From Mangifera indica (lineage: Eukaryota; Streptophyta; Magnoliopsida; Sapindales; Anacardiaceae): a stretch of 64,000 bases of DNA. Below are positions 46,701 to 57,600 of the stretch, one piece after another (positions within the stretch are counted from its first letter, which is position 1; the number at the start of each line of letters is the position of its first letter). Below the pieces are notes generated by a model. The model did not search any database, was not told the origin of the DNA, and saw only the letters and a list, made by a program, of their open reading frames with translations. The stretch is taken from positions 10,227,894-10,291,893 of the forward strand of contig NC_058145.1 in the NCBI RefSeq assembly GCF_011075055.1, in the 5' to 3' direction. Position numbers and translations under genes: made by a program.

Positions 46701-46850
46701 TTGTAAGAGACTTCATTTCCAAGAATGAATGAGTGTACAATATAATTCTATGTATTGTATGGTTCCTGATCCTTTAACTAAGATTTTTCCAAGAAATATA
46801 TATTTAGCACATGTTAAATCTTTTGGATTACGTTAACTAAGATTGTTCCA
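43741..46850 (+). pseudogene. Copia pol remnant (protease to RNase H)
   Basis: Order is preserved: protease-like MDSEATNQIAYDRES near 43,760 (E where G is usual); pre-integrase ARLGHIG-like near 44,180; RT with a MNVKTIFLNGKLDKEI-like block near 45,720 and HRVCKLQE near 45,805; then a YTNVIRCIMYAIMCT block near 46,205; then a PDPLTKIF and HVKSFGLR end near 46,765-46,835. Frames are broken throughout. No LTR follows. Confidence 0.72.
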
Positions 46851-46892
46851 AGAAATATATATTTAGCACTGATGCTACCATGTTAAATCTTA
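46776..46892. repeat. Junction of copia 3' end and duplicated segment, with 59-bp spaced direct repeat
   Basis: A 35-bp sequence starting aactaagatt and ending atatttagcac occurs at 46,776-46,810 and 46,835-46,869. The 12-bp atgttaaatctt occurs at 46,811 and 46,880. Homology to the segment at 23,269 begins at about 46,865. The local duplication marks the breakpoint where copia and Ty3 remnants were joined. Confidence 0.75.
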
Positions 46893-47458
46893 ATGGGGCT
46901 ATGATGATGCAAGAGGAGCATTCATCATTCATATTGGTGCTACATCGGTTCGACAAACGAAGCAAAGGTTTGAAATCTACTCTAAACACTACAGAGGTTA
47001 ACATGAGAAGGTTGAATTCATTGGTTGTGTTTCTTGAATCGAACTTACAGTAAGATGTTGTTTTGTTGGTTCATGTTAATGTGAATATTGGCAAGGTTAA
47101 AAAGGAGCTTATTTACGATGGATAGCAACTTGAAATTATTTTTTTTTTTTGGGTATTTGGAGGTGTTGAGATAGTCTATTCATGAGAAGAAAAATAAATG
47201 TTGGCTATTATGCTCTATTTAATGTAAAAGAAGCGCATGCTATAGGTTGAACACTTTATGGTGATAATTGGGTGGTTGGCAATGATTTCTTTATTGAGAG
47301 GAGATTTCTTAAGTCAAGACTTTATCATTGGCTTTAGTTTTTGTTAGAGTTTGATTTTGCATGAGTGCATGAGAATGACGTAGACCCAAAGTAGGAAAAT
47401 TGTGAGAAGATACAAGATCTCTCAATAAGGACTTTTAGTCCTTCTAATGGGGGAGGTT
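46865..47458 (+). pseudogene. Ty3/gypsy protease linker and 3' end, shortened as in unit 1
   Basis: Collinear with 23,269-23,849, including the missing RT/integrase and the polypurine tract (aatgggggaggttt) just before the LTR. Frames are broken. Shows that the deletion was inherited from before the duplication. Confidence 0.7.
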
Positions 47459-48287
47459 TGTCACATCCCTGATGATCAAAAGAAAGCAAGTGTCTCAAGT
47501 TGGCACGTTGGACTCTATGACAGGCCTAAGAGTGGCATGGTTGGACATGCTTGGATAACGTATGAGAATTGTTACGGGCAGAGGCAATCGAGGATCTAAG
47601 GAGCTACAAAAGCTATTTGAAATGTCATTTGATATGTTTAGCAAGGGGGAAGCCAAAACAAGACATGTGGGGTGATATTGACTAAGTGTGCAAGTAGACT
47701 TATGCATGGGGGCATAAAAATGGGTGCACAGGAGCAACTATGATTGTGTAGTTGGGAAAGACTGGAAAATGTAGCATTAATGTTAGTCAATTAATGAGCT
47801 AACAACATTGTAGAGTGTGATAGACCAAGAATAAACAATGTGACTGATATGTGTTAAGTGTTGAAAGGTGAGCAATGATTGTGAAAAGGAGGCCCGATAA
47901 GCAATTGCATGAGAAGTTATAATATTGGAGTTCTATGGACAAATTATATGATTTGTCTTAGGGTAGTTAGGTGTGTCTGAACTACTAGTTTAAATGTTTG
48001 AATTCAAATTGTAAACTACCCAAATCGAATGTAATTGCCAACTTTATATATAAAAGGGGGAGGGGGTCAGATAAGGGCATTTGTGTGCCAGTTCATGTAG
48101 TTATTGTGAGTGTGTTTTAGGCATTAATATGAGTGTTAATGTATGTTTAAGTCATTGAGAATAAGGCTAGACGTGTTGTGTTATTAAATCAGTGAGTGCG
48201 TGTGACAGTGTCGCTAAATCTATTAAATGTGTTTACAATAATTGTGTATAGTAGTATGTATGTATGTATATGTTCTTGATGAAATAA
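47459..48287 (+). mobile_element. Ty3 element LTR, copy C
   Basis: Starts TGTCACATCC and matches copy B at 23,850 throughout. Lies 0.6 kb upstream of LecRLK copy 3, in the same position as copy B relative to copy 2. Confidence 0.78.
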
Positions 48288-48890
48288 GATGCATAGGACA
48301 AGATGTGATGAATGTCCATGTCGAAGAGTGTATGGTCATCATGCGATTAGTGTTCCAATATAAAGTTTTGCTGGAATGCTAAACATTAAAATGTTTAGCT
48401 TCTATAATTTTTGCTACACCCCTAAAAACACTAGTAAAATTTTCCTAATCCCTCTATATCTTAAAACTTTGCACTTACCTCCCAAAACTAATCAAAGATT
48501 ATGTACCAATTCAAAGAAATGCCCAAAACTTGTGAAAATTTTTCAATTTTGTCTTTTTTTCTTACAATATAACAATATGAAAAACTTATAAATATTGATC
48601 TTATTATCTAGATTTAATGATTTTACTTGCTTGAATTTGTGTTTCTTGTGTGAGATTTCGGATATGAATTTGTCGTTAAAAATGGTAATTAAGGACATAC
48701 AACTTTTGTTGGAAGATTAGGGACGAGGACAATATAATTTTTAATTAATTGTTTGGTCTTAATGATTTAGTTGTCACTTTGAATATTTTTCACTTTGCTT
48801 GAAATCTTTTTCCTCACTCTCAAACTTTGAATATTCTACCATTTTTGTTTGGTAGAATATTCAAAGTTTCCCACCTATTAACTGATACAG
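48288..48890 (+). promoter_or_regulatory. 5' flank of LecRLK copy 3
   Basis: Collinear with 24,684-25,295 upstream of copy 2, except for a 20-bp inverted insertion next to the start codon, described separately. No core promoter element was assigned. Confidence 0.45.
48822..48869. repeat. Perfect 20-bp inverted repeat (8-bp loop) in the leader of LecRLK copy 3
   Basis: aaactttgaatattctacca at 48,822-48,841 is followed by an 8-base loop and its exact reverse complement at 48,850-48,869. The left arm is ancestral, being present in copies 1 and 2. The right arm is present only here. It sits 21 bp before the upstream-most ATG and would form a stable hairpin in RNA or extruded DNA. Confidence 0.92.
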
Positions 48891-51299
48891 ATGCCGTGTT
48901 TCCACCATAAGACAATTATGTTCTTCAAGTGGCATCTGCTTTGTGTTCTTTCCTTGCTTCTGCAACCATGTTTAGCAACTGCACAAAACAATGGAACTGT
49001 ACGTGTAGGTCAATATATTTCTGCAGCTGATAATTCACAACCATGGTTTTCACCTTCCAGAGACTTTGCTTTTGGTTTTCACAAACTTGACAATAAGGAT
49101 CTCTTCTTGCCTGCCATTTGGTATTACAAGATTCCAAGCAAAACCATAGTTTGGTATGCTTCAGCTGATAATCCTGCACCAAGAGGATCAAGATTACAGC
49201 TAACTGCTGACCGCGGATTGGTGCTTGATGGCCCCGATGGCCAAGAGCTATGGAAATCTGGTATCACTATGAGTGCAGCTGCTTCTGGTTTTCTTTATGA
49301 TGAAGGCAACTTCCTGGTGGCAGATGCAAATTCTGAAATGTTATGGCAGAGTTTTGATGAACCTGCTGATACTTTGCTCCCTTCACAGATAATGGAAAGG
49401 GATGGAGTAGTTTCTTCCAAACGATCGCAGACTGATTTCTCTCGAGGAAGGTTCCAATTTCGTTTGCTCCAGGATGGAAATGCTGTGCTTAATACTATAA
49501 ACCTGCCTAGTGGGACTGCATATGATGCCTATTTTTGGAGCAATACATACGATCAAAACAGATCAAATGCTGGTCTCCGAGTAGTGTTTAATGAATCAGG
49601 CTACTTGTACGTTGTGAGGGAAAACAATCAAAGAGTTCTTCTCACACCAGAAACAATAGTCCCTTCCCAAGAAAATTATCACAGAGCAACTCTCAATTTT
49701 GATGGTTCTTTTGTGCTTTATACCCACCCCAAGAATACCAATGGAAATAATGGTATCTGGTCTGTTATTCGCACTATGCCTGATAATATCTGTGTAAACA
49801 ACGATATTCGTGAAGGATTAGGCGGTGGAATTTGTGGGCATAACAGCATCTGCACTCTCAATTCATTGCGAAGGCCAAACTGCACATGCCCAAAGGGGTT
49901 TTCTTTACTCGATCCAGATGATCCATACGGAAACTGCAAGCCGGATTTCATCCAAGGCTGTGAAGAAGATGAGGGGAAATCTGGAGAAGATCTATACTAT
50001 ATTGAAGAGCTAAAAAGTACTGATTGGCCTACATCTGATTTTGAGCGGCTTACACCTTCTAGTAGAGAGGACTGTGAATCATCTTGCTTAAAGGACTGCC
50101 TGTGTTCTGCATCTGTCTTTAGAATTGATACCTGTTGGAAGAAGAAATTACCACTCTCCTATGGGAAAATGGACCCTGATGATGGTGGGACAGCTTTCAT
50201 CAAAATTAGGAAAGGTGAGGCCAATGGAAAAAAGAAGAGGAATATAATTATCCTGGTGGGATCTGTACTTTTAGGCAGCTCTATGTTTGTCAACTTGATT
50301 TTAGGTGCTGCTACTTGCCTTGGCCTTCTAATTGTCAATCAGAAAAAACTCACGAGGACTCAACCTCATGAAGGTGTTTCACACATGAATCTGCGCTGTT
50401 TTACCTATAAGGAGCTTGTAGAGGCCACACATGGATTCAAGGAAGAATTAGGAAGGGGGGCCTTTGGTACTGTTTACAAAGGATTCATGGATATTGCTCC
50501 TAATAATCTTGTTGCAGTGAAGAAGTTGGATAGAGTATTTCATGATTGTGAGAAAGAATTCAAAGCTGAAGTGAATGTAATTGGGCAGACACATCACAGG
50601 AATCTGGTTCAACTTCTTGGATTCTGCGACGAGGGCAAAAATCGGTTAATTGTATATGAGTTATTGAGTGGCACATTAGCCAGCTTCCTCTTTGGAGACT
50701 GTAAACCGAATTGGAAACTGAGGACCGATATAGCCATGGGGATTGCCAGAGGCCTATTGTATCTTCATGAGGAATGCTGCACCCAGATCATCCATTGTGA
50801 TATAAAGCCTCAAAACATACTTCTTGACGATTATTACAATGCTCGGATATCTGATTTCGGATTGGCAAAGCTTTTGACATTGGATCAGAGTCATACTAGC
50901 ACTGCCATCAGAGGAACTAAAGGGTATGTTGCACCTGAATGGTTTAGAAACACACCAGTCACTGTAAAAGTTGATGTTTACAGTTTCGGAGTGCTGCTTC
51001 TAGAGATCATTTGCCTTCGAAGAAGTGTCAAACAGGAAGCGAGCACAGTTGATAAAGCAATTCTAACTGATTGGGCTTATGGTTGTTATCAGGAAAGACG
51101 ATTGGATATTCTCGTTGAAGATGATCCTGATGCCATCGATGACATTAATAAGCTGCAGAGGTTTGTGATGGTTGCCATTTGGTGCATCCAAGAAGATCCC
51201 TCTTATCGCCCCACGATGAGGAAGGTTATACAGATGCTTGAGGGAGTTGTTGAAGTACCTTTTCCACCATGTCCATGGCCATCCAACATCACAAGCTGA
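48891..51299 (+). CDS. G-type lectin S-receptor-like Ser/Thr protein kinase, copy 3 (LECRK3/RLK1-like), altered N-terminus
   Basis: Intronless, 802 residues. A 39-bp in-frame deletion removed the 13 residues that include the Met-Met start used by copy 2, so translation must begin at the former leader ATG (48,891) or at Met10 (MFFKWHLLCVLSL). Either way the hydrophobic core ending CLATAQ is kept, and secretion is plausible. B-lectin, EGF (about 315-349), PAN and a membrane span (about 451-482) follow. Kinase Lys 544, HCD 635-637, DFG 655-657 and APE 681-683 are intact; one residue is missing near 593 (LLSGTLASF against FLSNGTLASF). The ectodomain differs from copies 1 and 2 at many shared positions (for example SGTAYD, IREGLGGG, DDGGTAF), so ligand preference could differ. 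Confidence 0.93.
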   Translation: MPCFHHKTIMFFKWHLLCVLSLLLQPCLATAQNNGTVRVGQYISAADNSQPWFSPSRDFAFGFHKLDNKDLFLPAIWYYKIPSKTIVWYASADNPAPRGSRLQLTADRGLVLDGPDGQELWKSGITMSAAASGFLYDEGNFLVADANSEMLWQSFDEPADTLLPSQIMERDGVVSSKRSQTDFSRGRFQFRLLQDGNAVLNTINLPSGTAYDAYFWSNTYDQNRSNAGLRVVFNESGYLYVVRENNQRVLLTPETIVPSQENYHRATLNFDGSFVLYTHPKNTNGNNGIWSVIRTMPDNICVNNDIREGLGGGICGHNSICTLNSLRRPNCTCPKGFSLLDPDDPYGNCKPDFIQGCEEDEGKSGEDLYYIEELKSTDWPTSDFERLTPSSREDCESSCLKDCLCSASVFRIDTCWKKKLPLSYGKMDPDDGGTAFIKIRKGEANGKKKRNIIILVGSVLLGSSMFVNLILGAATCLGLLIVNQKKLTRTQPHEGVSHMNLRCFTYKELVEATHGFKEELGRGAFGTVYKGFMDIAPNNLVAVKKLDRVFHDCEKEFKAEVNVIGQTHHRNLVQLLGFCDEGKNRLIVYELLSGTLASFLFGDCKPNWKLRTDIAMGIARGLLYLHEECCTQIIHCDIKPQNILLDDYYNARISDFGLAKLLTLDQSHTSTAIRGTKGYVAPEWFRNTPVTVKVDVYSFGVLLLEIICLRRSVKQEASTVDKAILTDWAYGCYQERRLDILVEDDPDAIDDINKLQRFVMVAIWCIQEDPSYRPTMRKVIQMLEGVVEVPFPPCPWPSNITS

Positions 51300-53395
51300 A
51301 ACTAACTTTTATCAATTCAACATCACATTCTGGAGCACTTTCAATCGGGCACTCAACATCACAAGCTAAAATTAGCTTTTCTGCAGCACTTTCAATCAGT
51401 TACTCAATATAATAGAGTATCCATTGCACAATTTTCCTTGAGGTAAATTACCCGTTGTTAATGTTGTACTCTTTTCTGCTAGAATAATTGTTTGTTAATT
51501 GTTTTAGTTTTGTGTCACTGCTAATTCAATAAATAAATGTATTAGTTGCTATAAATTAATATTTCTGAAAATTGAAAGCGTTCAGGTCTTAAAACAATAT
51601 ATGCCTATGTTTCTAGTAGAAACATCAAAGTCTAAATGAGATGCCAGATCTTCAAAACAGGTGATAGGTAGCAATAACTATGCTTTTGGCTGCCTACAAA
51701 TATCAGTGATGAGTGCTAGTTCATGAGTTAAATTATAATAACGATGCCTCATTGTTCATGTGTGGTGATTTTCAAAATCGCTGTAAATAGTGAGGAAAAC
51801 CGTTCTGTCTTTGAATGAATAGTAGAAAATGTGACCACTTGTATGAAGGAAGTGTTTGGGGGAAAGCAAACAAACTAACAAGACCGAAACCAAACTCTCC
51901 TCCTCTTGATTGAACTATGTGACATCAAAGGGTTAACCAAAATGATTCTTTTACACTAAACAATCAAAAGAGCAAGTATAATAGAGATAGACACCATAAT
52001 TTGTCATGGAAATCTCTTCGTTATAAAGAGTAAAATCATGAAGTATTGTCTAGAACCAATCAATTATATCAATAATAAGAGTACATAGTTTGTCAGCCTA
52101 CAAATGGGTACACAACCCTCCAAAGACAATATAAAACACAATGATAACATAATTGTGGAAAATAAAAAATCACACCCGAAAACTCATAAGATTATATCTT
52201 ATATTCTAGACATCAAATGCACATCTCCATCATTTAAAATCTAGAACTAAAAGTGTCTAAAATGATTTCAAAGTTTGAGAGCAATTCAATTATAGACGAA
52301 GGAACTGTTTAAACCAGACTGCAACAAACTTATGTTCTAACAAAGGTAACAAATTATTTGAGAAACAACACACAATCTTCACTATTTAGAATAAAGAACC
52401 AGATGTCTTCTACTACCAGTCCAAAATATAGGGTAATCCAAACATAAAATTGAGAGAAAAAAGTAAATCTCACACAGATACATGCTGAAGAAAGCACAAC
52501 TCTTTTCGTCTACTCTCACATAAAATAAATCGGGATTTCTCCACCTAGTAAGACCCACAGGAAGAATAACTCCTTTCTAATCAGTTATGATAATTGTTCC
52601 TTGAAGTCTTCTGGGTATTGGTTGGTTGCACTCGAAGTTGAAGTTAAAAGCAATTTCTAGTTCCAATAAAAGCTCCATTGCTTGTTTTGCATCAAATTAT
52701 CCCCATGCGTTTCCAAGCTGTTAGGGGGAAGCTGAAAGGACTTTGCAGCTTCCTCTCCGTTGGAATGTCAAACAGCCAAGGACACTAGGCGTTCCTTGTA
52801 GAGTATCTCATCACTAGGTAATTTATTATACTTTTCTTGATGTAAACTTTGATATATTAAGATTTAGTTTCTGAGTAAATCATACGGAATGGGAATGCTG
52901 CATTTTCTTCGCTAACAAATGCAGACTAGCAGAAAGATCAAGTATGGTTAGAAACTTCCCTGCAGGAAATTTCTTCCTTCAAATAATTCAATGAATTTGT
53001 GGGGTCTGAAAAGATTGGACATAATATTTTTCTCTATGGAAGATTAAGAAAGTTGAGTCCTTTGGTGGAGTCTATGTTTGAATGATTGACCGGGGAAAAT
53101 TCAAACTATGAAAACTAATTTTCTTTAACAGGAAACTTACATGTAAATATCTTAAAATTGTAATATTCATATTATATTGTTAAAAAAAAATGATCGGAAG
53201 ATTTATTTAATAAAGAAAATTAAATCAAATAAAAGAAGAAGTTAAGAAATTTTATATGTAACCTTCAAAAATTATCGGAAGGAGATAATCATGAGATTAT
53301 TTCTTGCCTTCATCAATAACAAAGCTACATGAAACCTTAGTAAAAATAACCCTTTAAATTCAAACTTTTATCTTTTTTCAAGTGCCATGTTAAGA
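51300..53395 (+). promoter_or_regulatory. 3' UTR and flank of LecRLK copy 3
   Basis: AATAAA at 51,528-51,533 is the likely poly(A) signal. About 55 bp directly after the stop repeats part of the following UTR (aacatcacaagctaaaa-like phrases). The rest is collinear with copy 2's flank without the TRIM; the empty site lies at about 52,132-52,142. No gene was seen. Confidence 0.55.
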
Positions 53396-54299
53396 TTTAT
53401 TTTAGGGAAATTAAAATAATTACCTTTTTTTTAAGTAATAAACAAATTTACTCCTAATTTTGGGGTTTAAACAAAAATACCCATACTTTAAAATATTTAA
53501 ACGAAAATATCCTAAATATCCAATAAAATACCAAAACTACCATTCTTTTATTCTACATTTAGAGAAATTAATTAAATTACCCTTTTTTTAAGGGTAATCA
53601 ACAAATTTACCCCAAATTTTGGGGTTTAAATAAAATACCCATATTTTAAAGGATTTAAACAAAAATGCCCAAAAAAATTATTAAAACTACCATTCCTTTA
53701 TTTCTATGTAAACTATATCTCTTTCTTTATCTTTAACATATACAATTTTATTCATTATCTAAGAGAGATTTCTAGAGAGAGAAAAAAAGTTAATGAACGG
53801 GATTTCAAGTGAGAAGAAAAAAGTTCGTGATATCAAGATATTTATACTTGCTATAACTTCAATCATTATTATTTTATTAATAATACAATTATATATGGTG
53901 TTTTATATAATAAATTAGAGTTGTGTGTAAAAAATGACATTGGGTTGTAATATCAGTGCATTCTAACAACATATTCGATCAGTCATTTGTATTGACACTG
54001 TCTTCTTAAAGGGTACATATCTGAGTCAATTATTTATCACTATTGCACTGGATGGTAATAATTAGATAGTCTGTCACTATTGTCATGAAGAGACTGTAAC
54101 AACATATACAATTATTATAAGGTTTATATATTTGCATATGTAAATAACTGGAATATCTAGTAAATTATTAACTTTTTTACTTATCGGACAGTATCTGTGC
54201 GGTGATGAGATCATGTCTCCTTTGTATGACTTATCCTATCCTTCATATGACTCATCCTATCTTTGATACGACTCATCTTATCCTCTATTCCAGTGAACT

Positions 54300-57060
54300 G
54301 ATTTAAGATAAGATTTCTCTATCAAGCCAATACAATATCAAAGTAATGAATGGAAAAATCACGTCCACTAACGAGAGGATTATCTGATGTGCACTCGGTG
54401 ATAGGCGACAGAATAGAAGACTCTGGTGATATGCACTCATCGATAGGGGTCGTAACAAGGTCATCAATAGGATAGGGCTTAGTGACAAGAGGCTAGATAG
54501 AAGCCTCAATATAAGTAAAGCCAACGATCGTAGAAGTAACATCATGAGGACCTGATGATGCATCTTTTGACGAGGACAGGGATGATGTGGAAAAAGAAGA
54601 ATGACTATCCAATATCCCTGTGTATCGGACGATGTCATCATACCAATTTGCAATTTTTTCCACCGAAGATAAAACTAGCAAAAAATTAACATCATCCTAC
54701 AAATTTTTGTTTAACTGAACTTTGTTATTATACCTTATACATATGTTAATCAATAACAAAATATTACTTATAGCATCTCCAGTGAAGATAGTTGAGATAG
54801 AATCTCATCTTGAGATATCTTTTGTGTGTCATCTCAACATCTAGATAGCTCCTGAAATTGACGAGATATTCACCCATTGATGTAGTATGTCCACTGTCTC
54901 GTATATCCAAAACTGTAATTTCAACTTAAATCGGTTACTCTATAAATTTACAATCGTATTAAATCAATTCCATTTTAATCACAATTTTTTTAAAATAAAT
55001 AAATGTCACAATTACCTAGAATATTAATGAAAATCTTATGATATCATATTGTTTCAGTTGGTTTTCCTTCTTCTTTATTGGGTTGGAATCCATAGAAATT
55101 GGAGAGATATTATCACAAATTGAGCAATATGTCATCTACCACACCCGTACGCCCCATAGGTATCTATTAAACCCATCAAGATGATTTATCAATTGTAATA
55201 TCTTCTAGGGGATTGTTTTCATCAAATCACTCCCTAATAACCCCATGTGATGATAAAACAATAGCGCTAACTTTATTACATCAGTGTCGTCTTCTCCCCA
55301 CAGCCTTTATTGAAAAACATAACTCAAATCAGCATCTGTAACGGACTTATAACTGTGAAAATATGTCCGGTGGATCTGATTGGTGGCTTTCGATGGAATA
55401 TACATATCAATATTGGTGGGTGTCGAATCCACTAAAAATAAAATTTTCTACTCTCTCAATGAAAACTTGTAGATAGTGCAAGTAGAGTCGTATCCACAAA
55501 GATTGGGTTATTTATCTGAAATATAACAAAATAAAGCAAGAGGGATTTTGTTGTTTCGAATCGTACGAGCAAACAAAAATAAATTAATTCAGAATTAAAT
55601 AGTCAAAGTAATCAGAAAACTGGATTGAAACAATAATAAGACGAGTTCTAGCCAAGTAATTCAGGTATAGTTCAATTCAATTGATCATCGATAAAAAGAT
55701 TAATTTTTCCTTTTAAAAAAACCGGTTATGAAACATCGAGACGCTCGTTGTTCTGCTTTTCCTTAGGTGTTGGTAATTAAGAAACGTTCTTTAATTACTT
55801 CTCTTGTTTTTCAATCAGTTCTAGATACGATCTTAGAATTTAAATTGAAAACAGAATTAAGAATTAAAAAAGCCACCGATTCTAATCAACAAAACACAGA
55901 CGCTGTTTTTGTTTAAATTAGATTAACCTATTCCACTAACATACAATAATTATTCTACTTCATCAAGCATGCTAGTCAGCCACTTATGATTAAACCATCA
56001 AACAAATACGGATTCAATAATTTAATCTAGCAAAGTTGTTTTTAATCCAAAATAAATAAGACGTCTCCTATTTAATTGAACAAGACAACAATAAATAAAA
56101 TCAGGAATAAATTAAATATTTAAAAGAAAAGAACGGGTAAAGAAGATCTCACAATCATCGTAGAACCATGATCCTGATTACTCGACTAAAGAAAAGAGTT
56201 AGCCACTCATGTTTATGTTCATGGCTTCACAGAAAATTAAAATAAAAATCCTATCCTAATTGAAGAAGAACCAGCGAAAGGTTGCGGCTGTGTTTCTTTC
56301 TGAAAGAAAAGGATGCTGAAAAACAGAAAAAAAACCCTAAAACAGAAAGCAATTGTCCTTTTTATAGTGCCAAGTCTGCTTCAGTCATTGAGAGATATTT
56401 TTGTGCCAAATATCATCCAAAGGACTTGAACTTCCTCCAATTGTTAATTAAATCTTCAACTGTGAATTTCTCAATAAATAGCGCGATTCTCTCCTTTCCA
56501 CAATCAGCCATCTCCTATGTATTTTGCCGTCATTCTATCTTGATACGTGACAACTCTAAATTCCTTTTATTTTGCACCTTTTCTCAGAATAATGCAATTA
56601 ATGCCCAATTTCCTAAAACAAACAATTAATCAAATAATTAATGAATTAAATATCACAAATCAAGGAAATTAAATGTTGAAAAATATGGAATTTCACACAC
56701 TAACAAATATCTAACATATGACTAAATCGAAGGCCTATCATAATAGCAAACTCGTATGGACTGAATCTCACGTCAACCTTATTAACTCAAAACCATAACT
56801 CCTTTCTCAAGATCGTCTTATTTACCGCTTTGAGGATGAAGTGTATTAAAACCACATTAAATTGACTATCCTTGAGGTCTAGGAAGTGTCTAAAATAGGT
56901 ATGTCAAAAAATTTGCAATTACCCCTCTGTTAATATTTTTTTAATCATGGCTCTCACATCTTTATATCTACGTATAATAACTTGAGTCTTGAAGTGTTTT
57001 TCCATGGGAAATCTCATTTCATCCTTGCCCTTATCCCTTTTTCTCTTTTGTCGAGCTCCT
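54300..57060 (-). pseudogene. DUF1985/Ulp1-type MULE gene, interrupted
   Basis: Read on the minus strand from about 57,060: MRFPMEKHFKTQ, FLDLKDSQFNVVLIHFIL, then FSPYEFAIMIGL. The frame is cut by the solo LTR at 55,414-56,705, then continues with IPSKATNQIHRTYFHSYK, DDTDVIKLALLFYHHMGLLG and LDGFNRYLWGVRVW. These resemble the DUF1985 domain found in plant Ulp1-type (Kaonashi-like) Mutator elements; the assignment is from memory of the family. At least three stops besides the insertion. The last part (54,300-54,690) is Ser-rich and unrecognised; I see no Ulp1 peptidase triad. Confidence 0.65.
55414..56705 (-). mobile_element. Solo LTR (1,292 bp) nested in the Mutator-like element
   Basis: Minus-strand LTR starting TGTTAGTGTGTGAAATTCC and ending GGATTCGACACCCACCA. 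Exact 5-bp target duplication aatat at 55,409-55,413 and 56,706-56,710. It interrupts the DUF1985-like frame. Contains agatcgtatcta, shared with the Athila-like LTR at 12.5 kb, and a tggatacgactctact phrase near its end as in several plant Ty3 LTRs. A 115-codon open frame on the opposite strand has no support. Confidence 0.88.
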
Positions 57061-57149
57061 TGTAACAAAATTAAATCACAATTATATTAATTTTATATTA
57101 TAAATGATTCAATTATGAACATAGATGCATTACTCATAAAAACAGATAT

Positions 57150-57600
57150 CAAATTCAAATTCTACATGCCAAAAAGCCTTAAAAATACAAAAATTACAAT
57201 TTGCCCCTTATATGAAAAATATCAAAAACCCACCACGTGAATTTGCATGGTTGATAAGTTCAAAAAAATGCATTTTGCCCCCACCACGTGAATTTGTGTG
57301 TCAACTGCACGAATTTGTGAGGTTGACCTATGACCTCTTATGTCAACCAATTTTTCAAATTTGTAATTCTTCCCCACCACACGATTTATTGTTTAAAAAC
57401 TCGCATATTGGGCCCCAATCACATGAAGTCATGTGGTCCAGAAAGTTTGAAATATGCAAAAAACCTACCCATCTCCGTGAAATCTCACCACATGAATTCA
57501 TATGGTCAACACAACATTCACGTGGTTACTATCAAATTCGTGTGGTGAGATTTCACCTCCCAAACTTCGTTTTTCAAATGTCATTTCAACAATAATCAAC
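57150..57600. other. CACGTG-like reiterated subterminal region of the Mutator-like element
   Basis: Phrases such as caccacgtgaatttg, cacgtggt and cacatgaa recur many times in both orientations. Overlapping open frames of 68 to 127 codons here follow from the reiteration and are not supported as genes. Such motif clusters near the ends of DNA transposons can be transposase-binding or fold-back regions, but that is inference. Confidence 0.45.
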
